A stretch of DNA of 13,517 nucleotides from DATBAK01 sp036787815 (GTDB lineage Bacteria; Actinomycetota; Acidimicrobiia; IMCC26256; PALSA-610), in assembly GCA_036787815.1 (NCBI GenBank), contig DAIQOP010000094.1, forward strand, positions 1 to 13,517, in the 5' to 3' direction. Position 1 is the stretch's first letter. Every line of letters starts with the position of its first letter. Below the pieces are notes generated by a model. The model saw only the letters and a list, made by a program, of their open reading frames with translations. It had not been told where the DNA came from and did not search any database. Of this stretch, positions 7,543-13,517 are shown one piece after another. A program made the translations under genes and the position numbers.

Positions 7543-8034
7543 TTACCCGATCGGTTGACCGTTCGGGCGGACGGCGTGCCACACGCCTCCTCCGAATGAC
7601 TGCCCGCCGACCTGCCCGGGCTTCAGGTCGTAGGCGAAGTGGTAGAGCGCCCGCCCGTTCATGACCACCCCGGTCCCTCCGTGCGGGAGGAAGATCGTCT
7701 TGAACTCCGACGGCACGAGCCCGGGACCGACGACGATCGTCCCCTTGACCGCGAGGGGCGGCCAGATACTGGCGCACCCCTCCTGGCAGGTGCTCTGGCC
7801 GTCGGGGTCCGAGTCCCATTCGTACAGGGTCCGGCCGGTCGCGTCGACGAGGGTCGGTCCGAACTTGGTCGTGCCGATCTTCACGTCGGCCGGCCCGTGC
7901 GGCGCCGTGGCGGTCGTCTTCGAGGCCGTGGTCGGGCCTCCTCCCGCGGAGCTTCCCGACTTGCCGCACGCGGCGAAGAAGACGAGCGCCACCGCGACGG
8001 CGACGGGCTGGAGGCGGCGGTTCGTGCGCAACAT
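7543..8034 (-). CDS. Secreted-repeat lipoprotein with Yx(FWY)xxD motifs
   Basis: The product is 163 residues. The N-terminus has two arginines and a hydrophobic stretch ending in LVFFAAC, a lipobox-like site with the lipidated Cys at residue 23. A Ser/Gly/Thr-rich linker follows to about residue 50. The rest has the 'secreted repeat of unknown function' pattern (COG4315-type): LYEWDSD (Y71, W73, D76), a CQEGC pair (C83, C87) followed by WPPL, then LYHFAYD (Y131, F133, D136) and GVWHAV. It should be anchored outside the membrane; its biochemical role is not established, though some relatives are linked to redox or electron transfer. A GGAGGA site 7 bases ahead fixes the ATG at 8034. It is divergent from the sigma-factor gene and ends 6 bases from the convergent MaoC-like gene. 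Confidence 0.9.
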   Translation of the reverse strand: MLRTNRRLQPVAVAVALVFFAACGKSGSSAGGGPTTASKTTATAPHGPADVKIGTTKFGPTLVDATGRTLYEWDSDPDGQSTCQEGCASIWPPLAVKGTIVVGPGLVPSEFKTIFLPHGGTGVVMNGRALYHFAYDLKPGQVGGQSFGGGVWHAVRPNGQPIG

Positions 8035-8041
8035 CGACGGG

Positions 8042-8047
8042 TCCTCC
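8042..8047 (-). promoter_or_regulatory. Ribosome-binding site of the lipoprotein gene
   Basis: GGAGGA on the minus strand, 7 bases before the ATG at 8034. It decides this start over upstream in-frame ATGs that would bury the signal peptide in the middle of the protein. Confidence 0.8.
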
Positions 8048-8088
8048 ACGGAGAATGGTTCGGCGGAGCATATGGCGGGCCCGCTCCG

Positions 8089-8127
8089 GCATCCGGCCGG
8101 CGCATCCGGCAACCGCATCCGGCCCCG
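8089..8127. repeat. Three tandem 13-bp repeats in a divergent promoter region
   Basis: GCATCCGGC starts at 8089, 8102 and 8115, each followed by four variable bases (CGGC, AACC, CCCG), so the period is 13 bp. The array lies in the 177-bp spacer between the lipoprotein gene and the sigma-factor gene, about 20 bp ahead of a possible sigma promoter. It may be a set of binding sites for a regulator, or simple slippage; the sequence alone does not decide. Confidence 0.75.
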
Positions 8128-8148
8128 CAGCCGGTTCGGTCGGACCGT

Positions 8149-8175
8149 GAACCACTGTCGGCGCGCGACCGTATC
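8149..8175 (+). promoter_or_regulatory. Possible ECF-type promoter ahead of the sigma-factor gene
   Basis: GAACC at 8149-8153 and CGTATC at 8170-8175 are 16 bases apart. This resembles the GGAAC / CGTC layout of promoters used by ECF sigma factors, which commonly control their own genes. Transcription would begin close to 8182. The match is short and made by eye. Confidence 0.35.
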
Positions 8176-8185
8176 CTCCTTCGTC

Positions 8186-8215
8186 ATGGCTGCACCGTCG
8201 GAACCGCGCTCGTGA
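8186..8215 (+). other. Possible 9-codon upstream ORF coupled to the sigma factor
   Basis: An ATG at 8186 opens a frame MAAPSEPRS that stops at TGA 8213-8215, overlapping the GTG start of the sigma factor as GTGA. If transcription starts near 8182, this would be an almost leaderless short ORF feeding ribosomes to the sigma-factor start. No Shine-Dalgarno precedes it. Speculative. Confidence 0.25.
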
Positions 8216-8751
8216 GCGAGGTCGCCGCGCTCGGGAGCGACGAGGGTGTGCGAGCGGTGTACCGCGCGCACGGTCCCGAGCTCTACCGGTTCGCGTTGCG
8301 CTCGCTCGGCGACCAGGGTCTGGCCGAGGAAGCCGTGCAGGAGACGTTTCTCCGGGCCTGGCAGGCGTCGGACCGGTTCGACGAGCGGCTCGGCTCGCTG
8401 CGTACGTGGTTGTTCGCGATCGTGCGCAACGTGGTCATCGACCTGAGCCGCGCCCGCGCGGTGCGCCCCAAGGTTGCCGGCCCGCACGACGGCATCGACC
8501 TGCGGCACGAGCGCGCGATCGACGAGGGCCTCGATCGTCTCGTGCGCTCGTGGGAGGTCGAGGAGGCGCTGCGCAAGATCGGCGACGAGCACCGCGTCGC
8601 CCTGGTCGAGGTGCACTACAAGGGCCGCCCCTACGCCGAGGTCGCGCGCGATCTCGGCGTTCCGCCCGGCACTGTGAAGAGCCGGGTGTTCTACGGCCTG
8701 CGGGCGATGCGCCTCGCGCTCGAAGAGATGGGCTGGACCGATGGCGACTGA
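8212..8751 (+). CDS. ECF-family RNA polymerase sigma factor
   Basis: The product is 179 residues, the size of an extracytoplasmic-function sigma factor. Region 2 spans about residues 13-80, with GLAEEAVQETFLRAW (36-50) and SLRTWLFAIVRNVVID (62-77), which bind core polymerase and the -10 element. Region 4 spans about 116-172, with the helix-turn-helix GRPYAEVARDLGVPPGTVKSR (138-158) for the -35 element. No sigma region 1 or 3 is present. The GTG at 8212 is chosen because homology begins shortly after it; a weak GGAA lies about 8 bases ahead. Its stop overlaps the anti-sigma start by 11 bases, the classic arrangement for a sigma factor held by its own anti-sigma protein. Confidence 0.95.
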   Translation: MSEVAALGSDEGVRAVYRAHGPELYRFALRSLGDQGLAEEAVQETFLRAWQASDRFDERLGSLRTWLFAIVRNVVIDLSRARAVRPKVAGPHDGIDLRHERAIDEGLDRLVRSWEVEEALRKIGDEHRVALVEVHYKGRPYAEVARDLGVPPGTVKSRVFYGLRAMRLALEEMGWTDGD

Positions 8752-9406
8752 AGCGTGCCGCGAGTGGCGTGGCGATCTCGGTGTCGAAGCCCTCGGCCGG
8801 CTCGAGGAGCCGGAGCGCACCGCGCTGCTCGCCCACCTCGACGGGTGCGCCGACTGCCGCTCGGCGCTCGCAGAGCTGACCGCGGTCTCGGCCGCGCTCG
8901 ATCTCGCCGATGCCGAGCGCGTCGGCGAGACCGACCTGCCCATCCCGTCGGGCGACCTCGGCGATCGCATTCTCGGACGGCTCCAGTGGGAGCGCACCGC
9001 CAAGCGGCGCCGGCGCGCGCGCAACGCGGTCGCGTCACTCGTGGGAGTCGCGGCGGCCGTCGTGGTGGCGGTCATGCTCGTCGCCGGTACTCACGGCGGC
9101 GCGCACGGTACCGCCGTGGCGCTCGAATCGCCCGATCATCGGGTGCACGCGTCGGCGGTGCTGTTCAAGCAGGTCGCGGGCACGCGCGTGCGCCTCGACG
9201 TCGCCGGGCTCGACGACGGCGAGTGGTACTGGTTGTGGGTCACCGGCGCCGACGGCAAGCGCGTCGCGGCCGGCACGTTCACGGCGTCGAGCAGGCACGA
9301 GAACCTCACGATGAGCGCGGCGCTGCCGTTCGATCGCACCAAGCGGGTGTGGGTGACCGACGCGAAGAATCAGGTCGTGCTCGACGGCTACGTCGCTTCG
9401 AGCTGA
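8741..9406 (+). CDS. Membrane-anchored zinc-type anti-sigma factor (RskA-like)
   Basis: The product is 221 residues. The N-terminal cytoplasmic domain has the zinc anti-sigma motif HLDGCADC (H32, C36, C39) with another Cys at 6. A basic stretch KRRRRAR (88-94) precedes one transmembrane segment at about 96-116. The outer domain (about 117-221) contains LDVAGLDDGEWYWLWVTGADG and VAAGTF, which resembles the RskA C-terminal domain. It should hold the upstream sigma factor at the membrane until a signal causes release, often by proteolysis. The ATG at 8741 overlaps the sigma gene by 11 bases, ensuring matched synthesis. Its 3' end overlaps the convergent acyl-CoA synthetase gene by 19 bases. The signal sensed is unknown. 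Confidence 0.92.
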   Translation: MATEACREWRGDLGVEALGRLEEPERTALLAHLDGCADCRSALAELTAVSAALDLADAERVGETDLPIPSGDLGDRILGRLQWERTAKRRRRARNAVASLVGVAAAVVVAVMLVAGTHGGAHGTAVALESPDHRVHASAVLFKQVAGTRVRLDVAGLDDGEWYWLWVTGADGKRVAAGTFTASSRHENLTMSAALPFDRTKRVWVTDAKNQVVLDGYVASS

Positions 9407-10938
9407 CCGAAGCGCGCCGCGGCCTCCATGCGCAAGCGGGCGCGATCGGGCTTGCCGGTCGCGAGCAGCGGGAGCGCGTGCACGACCACGACCTGTTCGG
9501 GGGTCTTGAAGCGGGTGACCCCTTGCGCCCCGAACCACGCCCGGCACGCGTCGAGATCGAAGTCGGTGGCGTCGGTGACGACGAACGCGCACACGCGCTC
9601 GCCCATCAACCGGTCGGGGTAGCCGACCGCGACAGCCTGGCCCACGGCCGGGTGGCGTTCGAGCACCGCCTCGACCTCGGCGGCCGCGATGTTCTCGCCA
9701 CCGCGGATGATCAGATCCTTGATCCGGCCGACGATGCGCAGCCAGCCGTCGCCGTCGAGCACCGCGAGATCGCCGGTGCGCAGCCATCCGTCGTGCACGG
9801 CCGTCGCGGTCTCGGCCGGCTCGAGGTACCCGGAGAACAGCTCCGGACCCTGGATCCAGAGCTCGCCGCTCTCGCCGGGCGGCCGTTCGGCGTTCGTGTC
9901 CGGGTCGGTCACCCGGAGGCGCACCGCGCCCACCGCTCGCCCGTCGTGGCGACGGGATGCGTCGCGGTCGTCGGTGGGGCGACTGGTCGCGACGGTCGGT
10001 GCCTCGGTCGACCCGTACGTGCGCTTCACCACGCAACCGAGGCGCGTGCTCGCCTCGTCGACGAACGCCTCGGTGACGCCGGCGCCGCCGCTCGACACGA
10101 GCCGCAGGCTCGCGACGCGATCGCTCGCGAACCCGGGCGTCGCCATGAGCGAGACGAAGAACGTCGGCGGCCCGATCATGAAGGTGATCCGCTCGCGCTC
10201 GATGAGGTCGAGGGCGTGGGCCGGATCCCAGTGCTCCATGAGCACGCTCTTGAACGGCACGACACCGGGCACGGTGATCCCGTTGAGCAGCCCCGAGATG
10301 TGCGCGAGCGGGGCGGGCATGAGCACCGCGTCGTCGGGGGCGAGCGCGTGTACCTCGGCCATGAGGCGCGCCTTGTAGGCGAGTGAGCGTTGCGTGTGCA
10401 GCACGCCCTTGGGCGCGCCACTCGAGCCCGAGGTGAAGAGCACGACGGCGAGCGCCGCCGCGTCGGCCCACAGGTCGGTCGCGGCGCCGGTGCTCGCGAC
10501 GACGTCGTCGTAGCCGCGGGTGCCGGAGAGGTCGCGCAGCGGCACCGCGCCCCACGCGAGCTGCACGCGTGGCCCGAGCCGCCCGACGAGCGCGGCCGTG
10601 TCGGCGCTTCCCGTCGCGTGATGAATCGGCGCGGCGATCGCGCCGATCCGCCAGCACGCCCGGTAGAGCAGCACCGCCTCGATGCAGTTGGGAGCCTGCC
10701 AGCAGACCGCGTCGCCGGGCTCGACCCCGGACGCGCGCAGGCCCGTCGCGAGCGTGGCGACTCGCGACTCGATCTCGGTACCGGTGAGCCGTTCGGCCGA
10801 GCCGTCGGAGACGAGGAGCGCGCGGGGCGATCCGCGCCCGGCCTCGGTGAGCAACGCGTCGAGCGACGCGACGTCCCAGGGGCCACCCGGGCGCGCGTAC
10901 TCGGCGGCGAGCGGGTGCTCGTAGGTGGCGCGAACCAA
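9388..10938 (-). CDS. Acyl-CoA synthetase (AMP-forming)
   Basis: The product is about 516 residues and belongs to the ANL adenylate-forming family, which activates carboxylic acids with ATP and then forms the CoA thioester. Core motifs in order: VVLFTSGSSGAPKGVLHT (ATP P-loop), YGSTEAPT, LRTGDLAVLDGDGWLRIVGR with IKDLIIRGGENIAAAEVE, and ATGKPDRARLR with the C-terminal catalytic Lys. The substrate cannot be read out; the size and motifs fit fatty- or aryl-acid ligases. The start is uncertain: no ATG or GTG lies near the expected N-terminus. TTG at 10938 is used here; CTG at 10947 has a better-spaced GGAAG. It follows the dehydrogenase gene by about 13 bases and so is co-transcribed with it. 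Confidence 0.92.
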   Translation of the reverse strand: MVRATYEHPLAAEYARPGGPWDVASLDALLTEAGRGSPRALLVSDGSAERLTGTEIESRVATLATGLRASGVEPGDAVCWQAPNCIEAVLLYRACWRIGAIAAPIHHATGSADTAALVGRLGPRVQLAWGAVPLRDLSGTRGYDDVVASTGAATDLWADAAALAVVLFTSGSSGAPKGVLHTQRSLAYKARLMAEVHALAPDDAVLMPAPLAHISGLLNGITVPGVVPFKSVLMEHWDPAHALDLIERERITFMIGPPTFFVSLMATPGFASDRVASLRLVSSGGAGVTEAFVDEASTRLGCVVKRTYGSTEAPTVATSRPTDDRDASRRHDGRAVGAVRLRVTDPDTNAERPPGESGELWIQGPELFSGYLEPAETATAVHDGWLRTGDLAVLDGDGWLRIVGRIKDLIIRGGENIAAAEVEAVLERHPAVGQAVAVGYPDRLMGERVCAFVVTDATDFDLDACRAWFGAQGVTRFKTPEQVVVVHALPLLATGKPDRARLRMEAAARFGQLEAT

Positions 10939-10951
10939 TGCGCTCAGCGCG

Positions 10952-12154
10952 CTACTTCCAGCCGGCGCCCGAGGGGCGCATGCCGTCGAGGAGGTTCTTC
11001 CCGATGAAGTTGCGTTGGATCTCGACGGTGCCCGCGCCGATGCACAGCCCGCGGATGTCGCGGTAGGCGCGCTCGACCGGGTACTCGCGCGAGAACCCGT
11101 AGCCGCCGAGCAGCTGGATCGCCTCGTCGCACACATGCTTGGCCGCGAGGTTCGCGGCCGTCTTCGCGAGCGCGGTCTCGAGCGGCGGGGGAGTGCCGTG
11201 CGGGCCGGCGAGGTGCACCGCGCGCTTGAGCAGTAGGCGGGCGCCTTCGAGCTCGACGGCCATGTCGGCGATCTTCCATTGCAGGCCCTGGAAGTCGGCG
11301 AGCGTGCGGTTGCCGACCTGGCGGTCCTTCATGTACCCGATCGCGTACTCGAGCGCGCCCTGCGCGGCACCGACGCACATCGCCGCGTTGCCGCACCGTT
11401 CGTGGTTGATGTGCGCGATCAACGTCTTGAACGATTCGCTGCTCTCCGGGTCGCCCCACACGAGCACGTCGTCGGGCTCGATGCGCACGTCGTCGAAGGC
11501 GAGCTCGGCTTCGCTCGTGCCGCGCAGGCCCATCTTCACGTGCGTGCCCGCGCACGTGACGCCCTCGGCGGCGAGGTCGACGACGACCGCACCGATCCCC
11601 TTCGTGCCCTCGCTCCCGGGGAAGCGGCACCACACGAGGCACGAGCACGCCTTGTGGCCGCCGGTGACGTAGTTCTTGTACGCGTGGAGGCGGAAGCCGT
11701 CGCCGTCGGGCGTGAGGCGCGCGCGCATGTGGTTGACGGCCGAGCCGGCCTCCGACTCCGAGATCCCGATGCAGAACAGCCCGTCGCCCGCGGCGGCGGT
11801 GGGGAGCCAGCGGTTGCGCAGCGTCTCGTTGCCGAGGTGCTCGATCGCGCGCGGCGGCCCGTTGAAGGTGAGCTGGGCGAGGATCGCGCTCGACACGTCG
11901 ACGCGCGCGAGCTCCTCGAGCACGATCGCCGCTTCGATGTCGCCGAGGCCCGAGCCGCCGTACTGCTCGCCGATCGTGATGCCGAAGAGGTCGTACTTCT
12001 TCATCGCGTCCCACGACGCCTGCGGGAACTCCTCGGTCTCGTCCCAATGGCGCGCGTTGGGGAGCAACTCGCGCTCGGCGACGTCGCGGGCGAGCGCTCG
12101 CAGCGCGGCCTGGTCGTCGGTCTCGGCGAACGGATCGGTTCCCAGCGCAGGCAC
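10952..12154 (-). CDS. Acyl-CoA dehydrogenase
   Basis: The product is 400 residues from a GTG at 12154. Domains follow the family order: the helical N-terminal domain (ETDDQAALRALARDVAERE), a middle beta domain with CIGISESEAGSAVNHM (128-143) and YKNYVTGGHKA (159-169), and the C-terminal helical domain with LADFQGLQWKIADMAVELEGAR and LLGGYGFSREYPVERAYRD. The YEGT catalytic position reads IGAGTVEIQRN, so Glu252 in HINHERCGN is the probable base, at the isovaleryl-CoA dehydrogenase position. It heads a two-gene unit with the acyl-CoA synthetase and is divergent from the P450 gene, sharing a 69-bp spacer with a palindrome. It could also be the catalytic partner of the short dehydrogenase at 5837. 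Substrate unknown. Confidence 0.94.
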   Translation of the reverse strand: MPALGTDPFAETDDQAALRALARDVAERELLPNARHWDETEEFPQASWDAMKKYDLFGITIGEQYGGSGLGDIEAAIVLEELARVDVSSAILAQLTFNGPPRAIEHLGNETLRNRWLPTAAAGDGLFCIGISESEAGSAVNHMRARLTPDGDGFRLHAYKNYVTGGHKACSCLVWCRFPGSEGTKGIGAVVVDLAAEGVTCAGTHVKMGLRGTSEAELAFDDVRIEPDDVLVWGDPESSESFKTLIAHINHERCGNAAMCVGAAQGALEYAIGYMKDRQVGNRTLADFQGLQWKIADMAVELEGARLLLKRAVHLAGPHGTPPPLETALAKTAANLAAKHVCDEAIQLLGGYGFSREYPVERAYRDIRGLCIGAGTVEIQRNFIGKNLLDGMRPSGAGWK

Positions 12155-12177
12155 GGGCTCACGTTACCCAGCCCGCA

Positions 12178-12205
12178 CGTTTGCTGACTACCGTGTCAGG
12201 AAACG
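12178..12205. promoter_or_regulatory. Palindromic operator candidate between dehydrogenase and P450 genes
   Basis: CGTTT (12178-12182) pairs with AAACG (12201-12205), and CTGAC (12184-12188) pairs with GTCAG (12195-12199), around a 6-base centre TACCGT; the only unpaired arm bases are a G at each side. It lies in the 69-bp spacer between the divergent genes at 12154 and 12224, where a TetR- or similar-type dimer could control both. An AT-rich arm in such GC-rich DNA makes chance less likely. Confidence 0.5.
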
Positions 12206-12210
12206 CAGGC

Positions 12211-12217
12211 GAGGGGG
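12211..12217 (+). promoter_or_regulatory. Ribosome-binding site of the P450 gene
   Basis: GAGGGGG, 6 bases before the GTG at 12224, which fixes this as the start. Confidence 0.65.
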
Positions 12218-12223
12218 TCGAAC

Positions 12224-13249
12224 GTGAGCGACACCGCGTTGCCGGTCGACTGGACGACCGCCCAGCCGTACGAGCATTGGCAGGCCGTCCGGGAGTCCGG
12301 GTGTCCCGTCGTGGCCACGCCGGGTAACAACTTCGACCCCCGCACCGGCTACCAGGTGACCGACTGGCAGCACGTCGAGAACGTCCTGCGCGACGCCGAC
12401 ACGTTCTCGTCGTCGATCAACGGTGAGCACATCGGCCAGTACATGGGTGACCTCATCCTGGCCCTCGACGGCGTCGAGCACCGCAAGTACCGCAACCTCG
12501 TCGCCAAGGCGTTCCGCGCCTCGCAACTCGAGCATTGGGACGACACCCTGGTGCGCCCGGCGATCGACCGCCTCCTCGACGCGATCGCGCCGCGTGGTCG
12601 CGGCGATCTCGTCGCCGACGTCACGTCGAAGTATCCGGTGCAGGTGATCTGCGGGATCGTCGGTGTGCCGCTCGAAGACTCGGAGCAGTTCGCCCGTTGG
12701 GCGGAGGAGATCAACACCGGACCGCTCAACCCGCTCGCCGGGCACGCCGCGTCGCAGGCGATGGTCGACTACCTCCGTCCCCTGGTGGAGGCGCGCCGCG
12801 CCGAACCGATCGGCGACTTCCTGAGCGACCTCGTCAACTCCGAGATCGACGGCGAGAAGCTCACCGACAGCAAGATCTACGGCTTCCTCCGCCTGCTGTT
12901 GCCGGCGGGCGCGGAGACGACGTTCCGGGTGATGGGCAACTGCCTGGTCGCGTTGCTGAGCCATCCCGGTGTGTACGAGCAGGTGCTCGCCGACCGCACG
13001 CTGATGCCCGAGGTGATCGAGGAGACGTTGCGCTGGGAGACGTCGGTCACGATGGTGAGCCGCGTGTCGACCAAGGACACCGAGGTCGCGGGCTGCCCGG
13101 TGCAGGCCGGTTCGCCGATCAGCGTGCTCACCGGCTCCGCGAACCACGACGCCGGGCGTTTCGACGATCCGGGTGAGTGGCGGCTCGGCCGTCCGGTGCA
13201 GCATCACGTGGCGTTCGGACGGCAGCGGCTTAATCTTGAGTGGAGCTAA
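12224..13249 (+). CDS. Cytochrome P450, truncated before the heme-ligand loop
   Basis: The open frame has 341 codons, but only the first ~332 belong to a P450; family members have about 400. Seen in order: C-helix H86RKYR90, I-helix oxygen-binding motif AGAETT (228-233), K-helix EETLR with E267 and R270, and the start of the heme loop HHVAFG (327-332). After FG the reading turns to RQRLNLEWS and a stop, so the FGxGxHxCxG Cys that binds heme iron is missing, with the last helices. DNA composition changes at the same point. The protein as written could not bind heme normally. The intact gene would be a soluble bacterial monooxygenase fed by ferredoxin, plausibly hydroxylating a lipid or steroid-like substrate. 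It starts at a GTG with a good ribosome-binding site. Confidence 0.93.
   Translation: MSDTALPVDWTTAQPYEHWQAVRESGCPVVATPGNNFDPRTGYQVTDWQHVENVLRDADTFSSSINGEHIGQYMGDLILALDGVEHRKYRNLVAKAFRASQLEHWDDTLVRPAIDRLLDAIAPRGRGDLVADVTSKYPVQVICGIVGVPLEDSEQFARWAEEINTGPLNPLAGHAASQAMVDYLRPLVEARRAEPIGDFLSDLVNSEIDGEKLTDSKIYGFLRLLLPAGAETTFRVMGNCLVALLSHPGVYEQVLADRTLMPEVIEETLRWETSVTMVSRVSTKDTEVAGCPVQAGSPISVLTGSANHDAGRFDDPGEWRLGRPVQHHVAFGRQRLNLEWS
13211..13222. other. Abrupt junction between two unrelated sequences
   Basis: The P450 frame is coherent up to about 13219. From about 13218 a different frame becomes a coherent beta-propeller sequence. Composition falls from very GC-rich to clearly lower GC with TTA, AGT and AAT codons, which are almost absent before. 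No insertion-sequence end, integrase or attachment site is visible. A chimeric assembly join is the simplest reading; a true recombination event is possible. Confidence 0.8.
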
Positions 13250-13517
13250 TGCAGTTGTGAGCTCTCTCTCCCAGCTCTGGGCACTCTCGTATCCGACCGG
13301 TGAACCCCGCCGTATTACAAATGATTTGAACTCTTATCGCGGTGTGAGTCTGACCGGAGATTCACATGCGCTCGTGACTGTCAAGGAAGATACAAGCGCG
13401 GGCATCTGGGTTTCGCCCACGGGCGATACGAAAAACGCGCGGATGATCAGCTCCAATGCGTCCGACCTTGACGGCGCCCACGGCCTCGCATGGACGCCAG
13501 AGGGCAGACTCGTCTAC
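13218..13517 (+). CDS. TolB/WD40-like beta-propeller fragment (both ends missing)
   Basis: One frame is open for exactly 100 codons to the right edge, with no start codon of its own. It reads DGSGLILSGANAVVSSLSQL at first, then WALSYPTGEPRRITNDLNSYRG split over the blade, SLTGDSHALVTV, IWVSPTGD, and GLAWTPEGRLVY at the end. The DG-S-G-L, 'IW..P.GD' and 'W.P.GR.VY' spacing is that of TolB-type propeller blades. The NDL-YRGVSLT wording recalls the C-terminal propellers of Acidobacteria serine/threonine kinases and related sensors; this is recognition by memory. It should be treated as part of a different gene, and perhaps a different organism, from everything to its left. Confidence 0.8.

Noticed and set aside
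8035..8188. Longer lipoprotein start at an upstream in-frame ATG.
   Set aside because: It would put the signal peptide and lipobox in mid-protein; GGAGGA precedes the ATG at 8034.
8755..10386. Long open frame on the plus strand across the anti-sigma and synthetase genes.
   Set aside because: Arg/Ala-rich low-complexity product with no family pattern; it is the shadow of two real genes in GC-rich DNA.
13220..13249. RQRLNLEWS as a genuine short P450 C-terminus.
   Set aside because: It removes the heme-ligand Cys, and the same bases read better as the start of a propeller blade in another frame.

Overview
The window is very GC-rich bacterial DNA with strong G/C at third codon positions and frequent GTG starts. 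It holds several acyl-CoA dehydrogenases, a CaiB/BaiF CoA-transferase, a DUF35 plus Ltp-type thiolase pair, a MaoC-like hot-dog protein, a P450 and an ECF sigma/zinc anti-sigma pair. That content suggests a lipid- or steroid-catabolising actinobacterium, perhaps an uncultured Acidimicrobiia-like lineage; the taxonomy is inference. The last 300 bases look different (lower GC, TTA/AGT/AAT codons). They encode a TolB-type beta-propeller fragment of the kind seen in Acidobacteria, joined abruptly inside the P450.

Layout. (1) 1-4259, minus strand: acyl-CoA dehydrogenase, crotonase, CoA-transferase, DUF35 OB-fold protein and the start of a thiolase. The last four are tightly packed (4-nt overlap, 1-nt gap, 49-nt gap) and look like one acyl-CoA degradation operon. 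(2) 4260-4405: a strong hairpin and a repeat-like stretch. (3) 4406-5701, minus: citrate synthase. (4) 5837-7536, plus: a short acyl-CoA dehydrogenase lacking the usual catalytic Glu, overlapping by one base a MaoC-like hydratase that carries an in-frame repeat insert. (5) 7543-9406: a secreted-repeat lipoprotein on the minus strand, divergent from an ECF sigma factor and its membrane anti-sigma factor; the 177-bp spacer carries a 13-bp tandem repeat. (6) 9388-12154, minus: acyl-CoA synthetase and acyl-CoA dehydrogenase. (7) 12224 onward, plus: a P450 cut off just before its heme-binding Cys, with a palindrome in front of it. No stretch over 300 bases lacks a gene.

Together the enzymes could activate an acid (acyl-CoA synthetase or CoA-transferase), oxidise it (dehydrogenases), hydrate it (MaoC or crotonase) and cleave it (thiolase plus DUF35), with acetyl-CoA entering citrate synthase. 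The P450 could supply an initial hydroxylation. The substrate cannot be read from the sequence.

The most unusual signal is a 72-bp repeat family. Two identical tandem units lie between the crotonase and dehydrogenase genes, where one supplies the dehydrogenase stop codon. Two diverged tandem units of the same 72-bp period lie in frame inside the MaoC-like gene and add about 48 residues. The second point that matters to any user is the likely chimeric join near 13217.
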